Of a stretch of 64,000 nucleotides of DNA, positions 1 to 8,258 are shown in pieces. A program made the position numbers and the translations under genes. The stretch lies in assembly GCA_024638655.1 (NCBI GenBank), contig JAHEJW010000006.1, forward strand, positions 1 through 64,000, written 5' to 3'. The DNA comes from a bacterium (GTDB lineage Bacteria > Actinomycetota > Acidimicrobiia > Spongiisociales > ZC4RG35). A model generated the notes under the pieces. It was not told where the DNA came from. It was given only the letters and a program-made list of their open reading frames with translations, and searched no databases. The stretch's first letter is position 1, and every line of letters begins with the position of its first letter.

Positions 1-1425
1 GGCATCCTGTCGGACATGGTGGCGACGCGAGCGAGTGGTAGTTCGTTTGCCGCACTGGTCGTGGCCGCGACCTATGTCATCGGCACGACTGTGATCCCGC
101 CTCGATGGTTTCGATTGCGGTTTGGAGCGGACGCGATCTCGCTTCTCGGAGCGCTTCTGGTCTTGACTGCGCTGACTGCCACCGGCGGCTACGACAGCCC
201 GTATCTCCTCCTTTCGATGGGCCCACCCGTTTTTGCGACAACATACGTCGGTCTGAGAGGCGGCTTCACCACGGGCCTTTTGTCGATCGGTCTGCTCGTT
301 CTTGTCACTGTTGCGCGAGACGAGGCCCTTCTACCAGGCGCTCCCGCCATGTCTCTGTACCTCGTATTCGTCCTACTCGTAGGCGTGATTCGTCGTCTCC
401 TCCAGGACATCCACCTCCAGGCGACTGAGCTGGCCAAGGAGAAGGCGACGGCGACCGAACGTCTGGAGCGGCTCGAAGAGATTCACAGCTCTTTGACTCG
501 GCTTTCCGAGGATGTCTCGGCCGGAAGGCTGAACGCCATCGAGGTAGGAGCGGAAACCCTCGAGATGATCCTCAATAGGTTTCCTGGAACCGCCGGGAAG
601 CTGGCCGTCAACGGCGACAAGGGCCCCGTGGTCCTAGCGGCCCGTGGAATTCCCCCTGTGGATGGGCACTCCCAGCAGATCCCGCTCAAAACCAGCAACG
701 CCGACATTGGAATCTTGGAGCTGATGACGCCGGCGTCGCTCTCTCGAGAGGAGCTCCAGGACCTGAGTGAGCTGATCAGCCCGTTGACGATTGCCTTCGC
801 CAACCTCCAACTCCTGCAGGAGATCGTGGGGTCCGCCGTAGCGGAGGAGAGAACTCGCCTGGCCAGAGAGCTACACGATGAGATCGGGCCATCGCTGGCC
901 TCACTGGGTCTGGCACTCGATATGACGGCGATGCAGCAATCGGAGCATCCCGAGGTTGCGGCAGATCTTCAAATTCTCAGGTCGAACGTGACAAAGCTGG
1001 TTGAAGACATCCGGGCATCCGTAGCCGACCTCCGAACGGCACCAGGGCCGACTCTTACAGCCCGGATTCTCCAAGGGCTAGGGAATCTGAGAGGAGCCCC
1101 ACGAATAGTGGTGGATATCGACGAGAGGAGGCCGCCGCGAGGAGCCCAGATCGGTGACCTCACGGCCATCATCACCGAGGCTGCTCGAAACGCGCATAGA
1201 CACTCTCAGGCAACCCGGATCGTGGTGTCGGGCCAGGTCGACCGCAACTTTGGCGCCTGCACGGTGGTCGACGACGGCGTCGGGTTCGATGCCGGCGAGC
1301 AGCCAGAAGGGCACTACGGCCTAGTCGGGATGCGAGAACGCGCCGCCCGGATCGGGGCGACCATCAAATTCGAGTCAAAGCCGGCTGTGGGAACAGCCGT
1401 CACAGTTGAATGGGGCAGCAGATGA
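1..1425 (+). CDS. NarL/DegS-type sensor histidine kinase (5' end outside window)
   Basis: Membrane sensor kinase that would phosphorylate the regulator encoded next to it. The frame is open to the left edge; the first ATG is at 16, but only part of a multi-helix membrane domain follows, so the true N-terminus is probably upstream. About four to five hydrophobic helices are followed by a coiled linker and a GAF-like stretch. The HisKA_3 dimerisation motif is ARELHDEIG, with its His at codon 861-863. The ATPase domain shows EAARNAHRHS (N box), DDGVGFD and GLVGMRERA. The stop overlaps the regulator start as ATGA, so the two are translationally coupled. The ligand is unknown. Proximity to pilin and Tad genes suggests, but does not prove, control of pili. 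Confidence 0.88.
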   Translation, partial: GILSDMVATRASGSSFAALVVAATYVIGTTVIPPRWFRLRFGADAISLLGALLVLTALTATGGYDSPYLLLSMGPPVFATTYVGLRGGFTTGLLSIGLLVLVTVARDEALLPGAPAMSLYLVFVLLVGVIRRLLQDIHLQATELAKEKATATERLERLEEIHSSLTRLSEDVSAGRLNAIEVGAETLEMILNRFPGTAGKLAVNGDKGPVVLAARGIPPVDGHSQQIPLKTSNADIGILELMTPASLSREELQDLSELISPLTIAFANLQLLQEIVGSAVAEERTRLARELHDEIGPSLASLGLALDMTAMQQSEHPEVAADLQILRSNVTKLVEDIRASVADLRTAPGPTLTARILQGLGNLRGAPRIVVDIDERRPPRGAQIGDLTAIITEAARNAHRHSQATRIVVSGQVDRNFGACTVVDDGVGFDAGEQPEGHYGLVGMRERAARIGATIKFESKPAVGTAVTVEWGSR

Positions 1426-2060
1426 TTCGGGTAATGATCGCCGACGATCACCAACTATTCGCCGAAGGGCTGAGTCAGGCACTCAACAGTCTCCCAGATG
1501 CCCGAGTCGTCGGCGTGGTCAGCTCGGGGCCGGCTCTGAGGGAGGCTTTGACGGGTCAACCGGCCGAGGTGGCGATCGTCGACATCGAGATGCCCGACGG
1601 CGACGGTATAGAAAGCATCGCCAAGATAGGAACGAGCTGTCGGGCAATCGTGGTCTCGATGCATGCAAGCGACGATCAGAGAGAGCGGGCCCGAAGGGCC
1701 GGCGCCAAGGGCTTCTTCTCGAAGGCCGTGCCACTTTCAACGCTGGCGGCGGCTGTGCGCGCTGTTGCGGATGGACAAGATCTGATGGGCCTGACCGACG
1801 AGGAGCGAGACGAGCTGCTCGAGAAGTTCTTCGAAGCAGAGCTGGATCCGGGAGCCGCCGCGTTAACCCCCCGGGAACGGGAGATCCTTCAGCATCTTGC
1901 AGCCGGCATCTCGGCAACAGACGAGCTCGCAGAGCGACTCTTCATATCCCAGAAGACGGTCAAGAACCATCTGGCCTCCATATTTCAAAAGCTCGCCGTC
2001 AGCGATAGGACCCAAGCCGCCATAGAGGCGATTCGCCTAGGTATCGCCAGGCCTAATTGA
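1422..2060 (+). CDS. LuxR/NarL-family response regulator
   Basis: DNA-binding response regulator, 212 aa, partner of the kinase just upstream. The receiver domain has the acidic pair DDH at residues 8-10 and the phospho-acceptor Asp54 in AIVDIEMP. The C-terminal LuxR helix-turn-helix starts at LTPREREIL and ends in SQKTVKNHLASIF, the recognition helix. The ATG at 1422 is chosen over the one at 1410 because it forms a 4-nt ATGA overlap with the kinase stop and places the start directly before the first beta strand. Two Flp pilin genes follow on the same strand 70 nt later, making them candidate targets. Confidence 0.93.
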   Translation: MIRVMIADDHQLFAEGLSQALNSLPDARVVGVVSSGPALREALTGQPAEVAIVDIEMPDGDGIESIAKIGTSCRAIVVSMHASDDQRERARRAGAKGFFSKAVPLSTLAAAVRAVADGQDLMGLTDEERDELLEKFFEAELDPGAAALTPREREILQHLAAGISATDELAERLFISQKTVKNHLASIFQKLAVSDRTQAAIEAIRLGIARPN

Positions 2061-2130
2061 CAATTGGGTCGACGGACCCATGAGGAATGCTCATGCCGCT
2101 CCCTAATCTGGTCGATAGGAGGATCAACTC

Positions 2131-2304
2131 ATGTTCATCAGGTTCCTACTCTTTTTAACGAATGACGATCGAGGCGCCTCCATGGTGGAATACGCGCTAC
2201 TGGTTATCTTGATCGCCATCGTCGCTCTTGTCGGGGTTCGGTTGGCTGGATCCGAGGTCTCGGAGTCGTACTCCGAAATCTCCTCGGGCCTCCAGTACAA
2301 GTAA
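2131..2304 (+). CDS. flp: Flp/Fap-type pilin (small, first copy)
   Basis: A 57-residue class IVb pilin precursor. It has a short charged N-terminus, then the hallmark GASMVEYALLVILIAIVAL, in which the Glu-Tyr pair follows the prepilin processing region and begins the hydrophobic assembly helix. The tail is short and polar. A strong Shine-Dalgarno, AGGAGG, lies 8 nt before the ATG. The prepilin would be cleaved and polymerised by the Tad machinery encoded on the opposite strand from about 4 kb. The second pilin downstream shares the helix but differs in the tail, so the two may be major and minor subunits. Confidence 0.9.
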   Translation: MFIRFLLFLTNDDRGASMVEYALLVILIAIVALVGVRLAGSEVSESYSEISSGLQYK

Positions 2305-2316
2305 CACCGACATGAT

Positions 2317-2366
2317 GGTTCCCAAGACCCATTGTTTTGGGACCTAGGTGGGCTAGTTTGCCCACC
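2317..2366 (+). other. Two tandem hairpins between the pilin genes
   Basis: The 94-nt gap between the two pilins holds two inverted repeats: GGTTCCCAA/TTGGGACC at 2317-2344 with one bulged base, and a perfect 7-bp GGTGGGC/GCCCACC stem at 2347-2366 with a 6-nt loop. Neither has a following T-run, so they look more like RNA processing, stability or attenuation elements than strong terminators. They could set a different expression level for the second pilin; that is inference. Confidence 0.5.
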
Positions 2367-2398
2367 CGCAAGCCCAAGACGAACCCAAGGAGGGGTAA

Positions 2399-2575
2399 AT
2401 GCTTGCTCTGTGGACCAAGGTAACGGCCTGGATGGTCGATGAGAAGGGTGCTTCCATGGTGGAGTACGCCCTGCTCGTTGTCCTGATCGCCATCGTTGCT
2501 CTCGTCGCCGTCTCTGTTGCCGGTGATGAGGTCTCCGAGACCTTCAGCGAAGTGGCCTCAGGCCTCGACCAGTAA
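2399..2575 (+). CDS. flp: Flp/Fap-type pilin (small, second copy)
   Basis: A 58-residue class IVb pilin precursor with the same layout as its neighbour: a short basic/acidic leader (DEKGAS), the MVEYALLVVLIAIVALVAV assembly helix, and a short acidic tail. The Shine-Dalgarno, AAGGAGGGG, is very strong, and a long GC-rich terminator sits 22 nt after the stop. Together these suggest it is the more highly expressed subunit. It would be exported and assembled by the CpaF/TadB/TadC machinery encoded nearby on the other strand. Confidence 0.92.
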   Translation: MLALWTKVTAWMVDEKGASMVEYALLVVLIAIVALVAVSVAGDEVSETFSEVASGLDQ

Positions 2576-2597
2576 TAGCCGCTATCCAATAACTGAA

Positions 2598-2626
2598 GAA
2601 GGGCCCGGCCATTGGCCGGGCCCTTC
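2598..2626. terminator. Bidirectional GC-rich terminator hairpin
   Basis: A perfect 13-bp stem, GAAGGGCCCGGCC paired with GGCCGGGCCCTTC, with a 3-nt loop. It lies between the convergent second pilin gene (+) and the membrane-protein gene ending at 2648 (-). The stem is long and ends in short T/A-rich edges on both strands, so it can stop transcription from either side. Confidence 0.8.
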
Positions 2627-2647
2627 TCACGTCTCGGGGGAAGAGCA

Positions 2648-3994
2648 TCACTTGAGAAGAACGGTGTAGGCCTCATCCCGGTAGACAGACTGCCATCCCG
2701 CCTCGACCAACTCATCCACTAACAGGTCGTCGGAACGAAGCAATGCCTGTTCGATACCGTCACGTGCGAATACTGGCTCCCACGCGGTCTCCCCGTTGCG
2801 GATCGACACGAACTCAGCCATGCGGTCGGTATATAGCTCTGCCCGGTCATCTAGATAGACGAGCCGGCCCGGCCAATCCGCCCAGATCAAGTAGCCGCCC
2901 ACGCGATCGTCGTGAAAGGTGCGTTCCTTGGTCAGGGAGTCTCGTGCTTCGATGGGGAAACGGTCGTCGTCGAGTTCGGCGTCGCCTCGGAGGGCGAACG
3001 GGATGAGAAGGACCACCAGAAAGAAGAGGAGTGTTGGCCCTGCTCCAAGCCGGTCCTTCGACCCGAGGGAAAGGCCACCGAGTGCCATCGCAACCAAAGG
3101 CACGAGCCCAAACCAGGCCGGAGGGACCGCCCGTAGCGAGCTGAACCCGAGCAGCAAGAACGGAACGATCATCCACAGATGGACCAGGCGGACACGTCCC
3201 CGATAAGCGCCTATCACGATGAAGGCAACCCCTCCCAGGAAGGACAGGAACACGGGTGAGGCCACGGAAGGGCGCCGCCACTCCGAGAGCAGCGGCAGAG
3301 TGTCCCGTGCCTCGTTGAAGTCGAGAAGGATCTCCACCACACCGAGGCCATGGGCCGTCGTAAGTGTCGCCAGCCCCGCGACGATCGCAATTGGGAGGAC
3401 ACGCCACTCCCTTCGCGTGACGATCCTGAGACCCACATAAGCGAGACCTATCGCAAAGCTCCCGTGGACGGAAGCCCAGATCCAGAACAGAAACGGCAGC
3501 GCCCACCGCAGCTTCGGCTCGTCCCACGCGAGGATGACCGATCCAAAGAGTAGGAATGAGAACATCACTGGCCGCGGGACCAGAAAGCTGATCAGGAGCA
3601 GTGTGCTCAGAATGAGCACGAAAGCGGTGGCTGTGACACTGGATGACTCTCGAAATGCGATCAAGCCCAGGGCAGCAAATGTCAGGGTGCTCGTGGCCAG
3701 GAGCATCCATGGCACGAAACCAAGTCCTGTCGCATTCTCGGCCCATCCGTAGAGAAGCTCTGCCAGCCAGCTCTGCGTCAACCAGCGCTCCCCGCCCATT
3801 GTGAAAGAGAACGGATCGCGTGTGAGCACTTCTCCAATCTCGATTTGAAGAGTTCCGGCGCGTACGTGCCATAGAAAAGAATTGTCTCTGATGGGGCTCC
3901 AGGCGTCGATGACGAGGGCAACCCATGGGATGATCAGCGCGACCTGTGCAATCGAGAAACGCCGGACCGACGGCCGTGCAGCCGGCGTGGTCAT
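2648..3994 (-). CDS. Uncharacterised polytopic membrane protein at end of tad operon
   Basis: A 448-residue protein with about ten hydrophobic segments and a soluble C-terminal tail. It has the layout of a widespread uncharacterised family resembling GT-C membrane glycosyltransferases: an early loop with FSFTMGGERWLTQSWLAE and a late soluble part with GGYLIWADWPGRLVYLDDR. The start ATG lies directly after the tadC stop, so it is the last gene of the tad operon. A role in glycosylating pilin or another surface component is possible but is only inference. No catalytic residues can be assigned with confidence. Confidence 0.75.
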   Translation of the reverse strand: MTTPAARPSVRRFSIAQVALIIPWVALVIDAWSPIRDNSFLWHVRAGTLQIEIGEVLTRDPFSFTMGGERWLTQSWLAELLYGWAENATGLGFVPWMLLATSTLTFAALGLIAFRESSSVTATAFVLILSTLLLISFLVPRPVMFSFLLFGSVILAWDEPKLRWALPFLFWIWASVHGSFAIGLAYVGLRIVTRREWRVLPIAIVAGLATLTTAHGLGVVEILLDFNEARDTLPLLSEWRRPSVASPVFLSFLGGVAFIVIGAYRGRVRLVHLWMIVPFLLLGFSSLRAVPPAWFGLVPLVAMALGGLSLGSKDRLGAGPTLLFFLVVLLIPFALRGDAELDDDRFPIEARDSLTKERTFHDDRVGGYLIWADWPGRLVYLDDRAELYTDRMAEFVSIRNGETAWEPVFARDGIEQALLRSDDLLVDELVEAGWQSVYRDEAYTVLLK

Positions 3995-4939
3995 CTAGTC
4001 GACGAAAGCTTCGCTGATCTGAATTGCGGCTGGGCCCAGTAGCACAATGAAAAGCGACGGGAAGATGCAAAAGACCAGAGGGAAGACCAGCTTGACCGGC
4101 GCGGCAAATGCCTTCTCCTGCGCCCTCTGACGCCGTTTGACTCGCATCTCGTCGGCCTGGACACGAAGAACTCGGGCGATGGCCACACCGAAGGCCTCGG
4201 CCTGGATCATGGCCAGAATGAACGATCTGAGCTCGTCGAGGTCTGTCCGCTCCATGAGGTGCCGCATCGCATCACGACGGCTCACGCCGACGCGGGTCTC
4301 CTGCAGCATCCGGAAGAACTCTTCCGATAGCGGGCCGGGCACGGTTGCCACGACACGAGAAAGCGCTGAGTCAAAACCGAGCCCGGCTTCGACCGAGATG
4401 ACAAGGAGGTCCAACACGTCAGGAAGTGCCCGGAGCATCGCCTGCCGCCTCTCGTCGATCTTCCGTTGTAGCCAGGCGTCGGGTCCGAAGAAGCCCAGGA
4501 CTATCGGCAGGGCAAACAACACAACTCTCTGAAGGGTGTCCCCTCCGTAGTCGACGGTGAAGAACGCGGCGAGGATTCCGAAGATGGTCCCCAGCAGCTT
4601 GATTACGACAAAGGCCGGGGCGTCCAGATTCCCCGGCCGGCCGGCGAGGACGAGTTGGTGCTCCTTTTTCTCCAAATAGCCAACCGGAGTGAAACGCCTC
4701 AGGAAGCTGGAAAGACCGATAACTAGTGGACCGATGGTTCTCTGTGCCAGGGGTTTCGCCAACTCTTCGTCGCGCCCCCTTCCAGTCGGACCCGATGTCC
4801 TGCCATACATGGCCAAACGATTGGCCATGTCTTCCCTTGCTCGGGTAACTCCGAATCCAGCCCACACCACAACGAACAAGATGAGGGCGAAGACCGCGCC
4901 AACGGCGAGTGTTATTCCATCGATGGTTTCGATGCTCAT
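3995..4939 (-). CDS. tadC: TadC-like inner-membrane platform protein (T2SSF domain)
   Basis: A 314-residue integral membrane protein of the type II secretion F family, the second platform protein of Tad/Flp pilus assembly. It has an N-terminal helix (residues about 10-30), paired central helices, the T2SSF domain from LRALPDVLDLLVISVEAGL through SRRDAMRHLMERTD, and C-terminal helices near FPLVFCIFPSLFIVLLG. It would sit in the cytoplasmic membrane with TadB above the ATPase CpaF. Its ATG overlaps the tadB stop (ATGA), indicating coupled translation. Confidence 0.93.
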   Translation of the reverse strand: MSIETIDGITLAVGAVFALILFVVVWAGFGVTRAREDMANRLAMYGRTSGPTGRGRDEELAKPLAQRTIGPLVIGLSSFLRRFTPVGYLEKKEHQLVLAGRPGNLDAPAFVVIKLLGTIFGILAAFFTVDYGGDTLQRVVLFALPIVLGFFGPDAWLQRKIDERRQAMLRALPDVLDLLVISVEAGLGFDSALSRVVATVPGPLSEEFFRMLQETRVGVSRRDAMRHLMERTDLDELRSFILAMIQAEAFGVAIARVLRVQADEMRVKRRQRAQEKAFAAPVKLVFPLVFCIFPSLFIVLLGPAAIQISEAFVD

Positions 4940-6885
4940 ATGTTGATATCCACGATCTTTTTCAGCCAGAAGATGCCACCGGCCATCAGCAACAACCCAA
5001 CGCCAATCGCTATCAAGCCGAATGTCGACTCGATCAGCGGCAGCAGATAGTCACGATTCGAGAACCACAAGAAGGCGAAGAGCACGAACGGCAGCGAGCC
5101 AAGTACCAGCGCCGAGATCCGACCCTCGGCAGTGAGTGCCCTGATCTCGCCCTTGAGCCGGTTTCGGGCTCGCATGGTGTCCGCAACGGTCTGGAGCACT
5201 TCGGCGAGGTTGCCACCGACCTCCCGCTGGATCTCGATCGCCATCACGGCCCACTCGAAGTCCTCTGACTGGGTACGATCCACGATTCCCTGCAGGCTGT
5301 CCGACACAGAGACACCGAGACGCGCTTCGGCAATCCCCCTTCCGAACTCACGCGCCGTGGGGTTTTGTGCTTCTGTGGCAACAGCCTCAGTGGCCTGCAG
5401 CAAGGAGTAACCCGCCCTCAGTGACGTCGACATGAGAGTCAACGTGTCGGGTAGCTGTTGTTCGAACTTCTTCCTCTCTCGCGAGCCAGTGAATCTGACA
5501 GCGAAGAGGAAGATCAGGAGAAGTGCTCCAAAAGCGACGGCACCGATTATGACTCCGTTGAAGATCGTCGCAAAGACGCCTCCAACCGCGGCCAGGCCAA
5601 ACATGGCGAGGATGGCTTCTCCAGGCGTCATCGGTATGTTTGCCTGCTCGAGGGTCGAATTCATGCCCGAGAGCAGGCCACGCCGCCTGACTTCCTCTTC
5701 GGCGGCTGCAGTGAAGCGATTCAATAGCGGGAGCCTTTGGAGGAACGGCAGCTTCTCCTCGGATGCAGGTCCTCTTCGGCCGTATGCCTGCAGTCTCTTG
5801 GCGAAGCGTCCCGGGTCGTCTTCGTCTTCGCGACCGAACAGGATTATCAGGAACAAGAACAGGGTCAAGCCAATCCCGGCAGCCGCAATCATCACCAGGC
5901 TCCCGAGCTCCAATGGAGAGTTGCTCTCTGCAACGAACCCCTCGATCGGGGCCAGCGTGGTGGTCGTGGTCGGACCGGTCGTCGTGGTGGTGGTAACCGC
6001 ATAGCCAGAAACCGCAAACACATTGCTTGCGCTAAGGCCCTGGTACGCGACCGCAAACTCAACCTCGCCGGGTGTGCTTATCGGTGAGACGAAGCGGGCG
6101 ACGAGTGTGTTGCCTATCTCACGGCTGATCTGGTCGTAGAGCGTGGACAGCAGCTCAGGGTCTGGTGTAGAGAGGAAGAGGCCCTGTCCAGCCGTCGCGA
6201 CTTGCTCCACCGGCACCGGGTTGAAGTCTGGAGATTCGAGTGCAACACCGAAAACGCGAACTTCGCTCTGCTGGACGGCTGCTACTGCTTCCTCGATGGC
6301 CGCCTGGGAGACTGTGTCATCGCCATCGGTCAGGACGATGACATTGGCCAACAGATCACTTGCCGATCCGGCATCGAAGAGGGCCACGCTCTGGATCACT
6401 GCATCATTGAACGACGTCTCCCCATTCGCCTCGATTGCATCGATCCTGGCATTCAGCTCATCGACGTTGTTGGTGAAACCCGAGACGACGAGAACCTCGT
6501 CCGCAAACGTGACTAGGGCAATGCGATCTCCGGGCCTCATCTCACCCACGAACGACTTCGCAGCTGCCTTGGCCGATTCGAGCGGCGCACCCTGCATCGA
6601 ACCAGATGCGTCGATAGTCAGGACAACACCCGTCTGCACGCTCGATTCTCTCAGATTGAGGACCTCGAGCTCGGACACGGTCTCGCCGTTTGCAGTGATC
6701 CGCACCTGAGATGGGTCCGGAGCCTCGGCCAGGTTGCGTAGCTCCAGCACCATGGTCACAAATCCGCCGTCGGCGTAGCGGGCCCCATTGATATCGACGA
6801 TCTCGATCTCGGACGGGCCGGTCTGAGCCAGCGCCGGGAATGCTCCCAGGACGAGAGCCAGGAGGACTAGAGGAATTCGCCTCAA
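4936..6885 (-). CDS. tadB: TadB-like platform protein fused to an N-terminal VWA domain
   Basis: A 649-residue fusion. Residues 1-21 form a signal peptide ending PALA-Q. Residues about 85-260 are a von Willebrand A domain with an intact MIDAS (D92-A-S94-G-S96, a Thr in NGETSFNDA, and TDGDD near 187-191). A Thr-rich linker occupies 298-310, a membrane helix 329-350, and the T2SSF platform domain about 475-605 with LTLMSTSLRAGYSL. The start is a TTG at 6885 that overlaps the cpaF stop as TTGA, with GGAG 6 nt upstream; longer readings lack a signal peptide. Plain TadB proteins lack a VWA domain. Here the VWA part should lie outside the membrane and could bind a metal-dependent ligand; that function is inferred. 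Confidence 0.9.
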   Translation of the reverse strand: MRRIPLVLLALVLGAFPALAQTGPSEIEIVDINGARYADGGFVTMVLELRNLAEAPDPSQVRITANGETVSELEVLNLRESSVQTGVVLTIDASGSMQGAPLESAKAAAKSFVGEMRPGDRIALVTFADEVLVVSGFTNNVDELNARIDAIEANGETSFNDAVIQSVALFDAGSASDLLANVIVLTDGDDTVSQAAIEEAVAAVQQSEVRVFGVALESPDFNPVPVEQVATAGQGLFLSTPDPELLSTLYDQISREIGNTLVARFVSPISTPGEVEFAVAYQGLSASNVFAVSGYAVTTTTTTGPTTTTTLAPIEGFVAESNSPLELGSLVMIAAAGIGLTLFLFLIILFGREDEDDPGRFAKRLQAYGRRGPASEEKLPFLQRLPLLNRFTAAAEEEVRRRGLLSGMNSTLEQANIPMTPGEAILAMFGLAAVGGVFATIFNGVIIGAVAFGALLLIFLFAVRFTGSRERKKFEQQLPDTLTLMSTSLRAGYSLLQATEAVATEAQNPTAREFGRGIAEARLGVSVSDSLQGIVDRTQSEDFEWAVMAIEIQREVGGNLAEVLQTVADTMRARNRLKGEIRALTAEGRISALVLGSLPFVLFAFLWFSNRDYLLPLIESTFGLIAIGVGLLLMAGGIFWLKKIVDINI

Positions 6886-8243
6886 CCGGATCTCCGTGCG
6901 AAGGGCTCCGGATCGAAGAGGTCGGCGGGCAGTTTGATGCCCATATTGGCCAGGTCCTCCGAGAAGGTCGGGCGGATACCGGTGGCCTTCAGACGGCCCT
7001 TGTAGGCCCCCTCTTCGTCGACACCCATGCCGTAGTCGAAGAGGAACAGATCCTGGAGTGTGATGATCTCGCCCTCCATGCCCTCCACCTCGGTGATGTG
7101 GGTGATTCGGCGGGTACCGTCTTTGAGCCGAGCCACGTGACATATGAGGTCGACCGCCGACGCCACCTGTTCGCGGATGGCACGAACCGGCAGGTCGTAA
7201 CCAGCCATCAGGACCATCGTCTCGATACGAGACAGGGTGTCCCTCGGGCTGTTGGAGTGAACCGTCGTCAGTGAGCCGTCATGACCCGTGTTCATTGCCT
7301 GGAGCATGTCCAAGGCGGCGGCGTCACGAACCTCACCAACGACTATTCGGTCCGGACGCATACGCAAGGTGTTCTTGACGAGATCGCGGATGGCCACCGC
7401 TCCGACACCCTCGATGTTGGCCGGTCGAGCCTCGAGTGTGAGCACGTGCTCCTGGTGGAGTTGGAGCTCTGCGGCATCCTCAACGGTGATGATCCGCTCG
7501 TCGCTAGGGATGTATGACGACACGACGTTCAGCGTCGTCGTCTTACCTGAGCCGGTACCGCCGGATATGAGGATGTTGAGACGTCCTCGGACACAAGCTC
7601 GCAAGAAGTCGGCAGTTCTCTGGGTCATGGTCCCGAAGGCGATCAGATCTGCCTCTTGGAAGGGATCGACGGCGAACTTACGAATCGTCAGGAACGGACC
7701 ACCGATCGCCAGAGGATGGATGATGGCGTTGACACGGGAACCGTCCGGGAGACGGGCATCGACCATCGGGGTTGCCTCGTCGACTCGTCGGCCGATCTGG
7801 CCCACGATCTTGTCGATGATCCGGCGAAGGTGGACGTCGTCCACGAAGCGGATATCCGACTTCAAGATTCGACCGCTCTTCTCGTAGTAGATGTCGTAGG
7901 GCCCGTTGGCCATCACCTCGGTGACATCAGGGTCGTTGAGCAACGGATCGATCGGACCGTACCCAAGGACGTCGGAGGCGATCTCGTTGAGAAGGGCCCG
8001 TCGGTCAGCGGAGGTGAGTGGAAGACCCTGCTCCTGATCAACGGCCCACTCGAGCATCTCGAGGACACGCAGACGAAGCTCCGCGTCGGACATGCCACGG
8101 TCATAAAGAGTCGGTCCCAACTCCTCGACGACCTTGAAATGGAGTCGACCGCGCAGCTCGCTGAGTGCGTCGCTTCGGTTGATCGATGTGTCTTTGGTCT
8201 CAGTCTGTCTCGCAGCTGCGACCCGTTCGGATAATGACGGCAT
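6882..8243 (-). CDS. cpaF: CpaF/TadA-type pilus assembly ATPase
   Basis: A 453-residue secretion ATPase that would power Flp pilus extrusion. The N-terminal domain includes DVLGYGPIDPLLNDPDVTEV, typical of CpaF. The RecA-like core has Walker A GGTGSGKTT at residues 228-236, the Asp box around IITVEDAAELQL, the Walker B region RIVVGEVRD, and the His box GHDGSLTTVHS. It acts as a cytoplasmic hexamer under TadB/TadC. The gene lies 15 nt after cpaE and overlaps tadB by 4 nt. Confidence 0.96.
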   Translation of the reverse strand: MPSLSERVAAARQTETKDTSINRSDALSELRGRLHFKVVEELGPTLYDRGMSDAELRLRVLEMLEWAVDQEQGLPLTSADRRALLNEIASDVLGYGPIDPLLNDPDVTEVMANGPYDIYYEKSGRILKSDIRFVDDVHLRRIIDKIVGQIGRRVDEATPMVDARLPDGSRVNAIIHPLAIGGPFLTIRKFAVDPFQEADLIAFGTMTQRTADFLRACVRGRLNILISGGTGSGKTTTLNVVSSYIPSDERIITVEDAAELQLHQEHVLTLEARPANIEGVGAVAIRDLVKNTLRMRPDRIVVGEVRDAAALDMLQAMNTGHDGSLTTVHSNSPRDTLSRIETMVLMAGYDLPVRAIREQVASAVDLICHVARLKDGTRRITHITEVEGMEGEIITLQDLFLFDYGMGVDEEGAYKGRLKATGIRPTFSEDLANMGIKLPADLFDPEPFARRSG

Positions 8244-8258
8244 TTGTCTATGTCCCCC

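Noticed and set aside
2090..2118. CTCATG-15-GTCGATAG before the first pilin as a second sigma28-like promoter
   Set aside because: The -10 part overlaps the AGGAGG ribosome site, so a transcript from it would lack that site; more likely chance resemblance.
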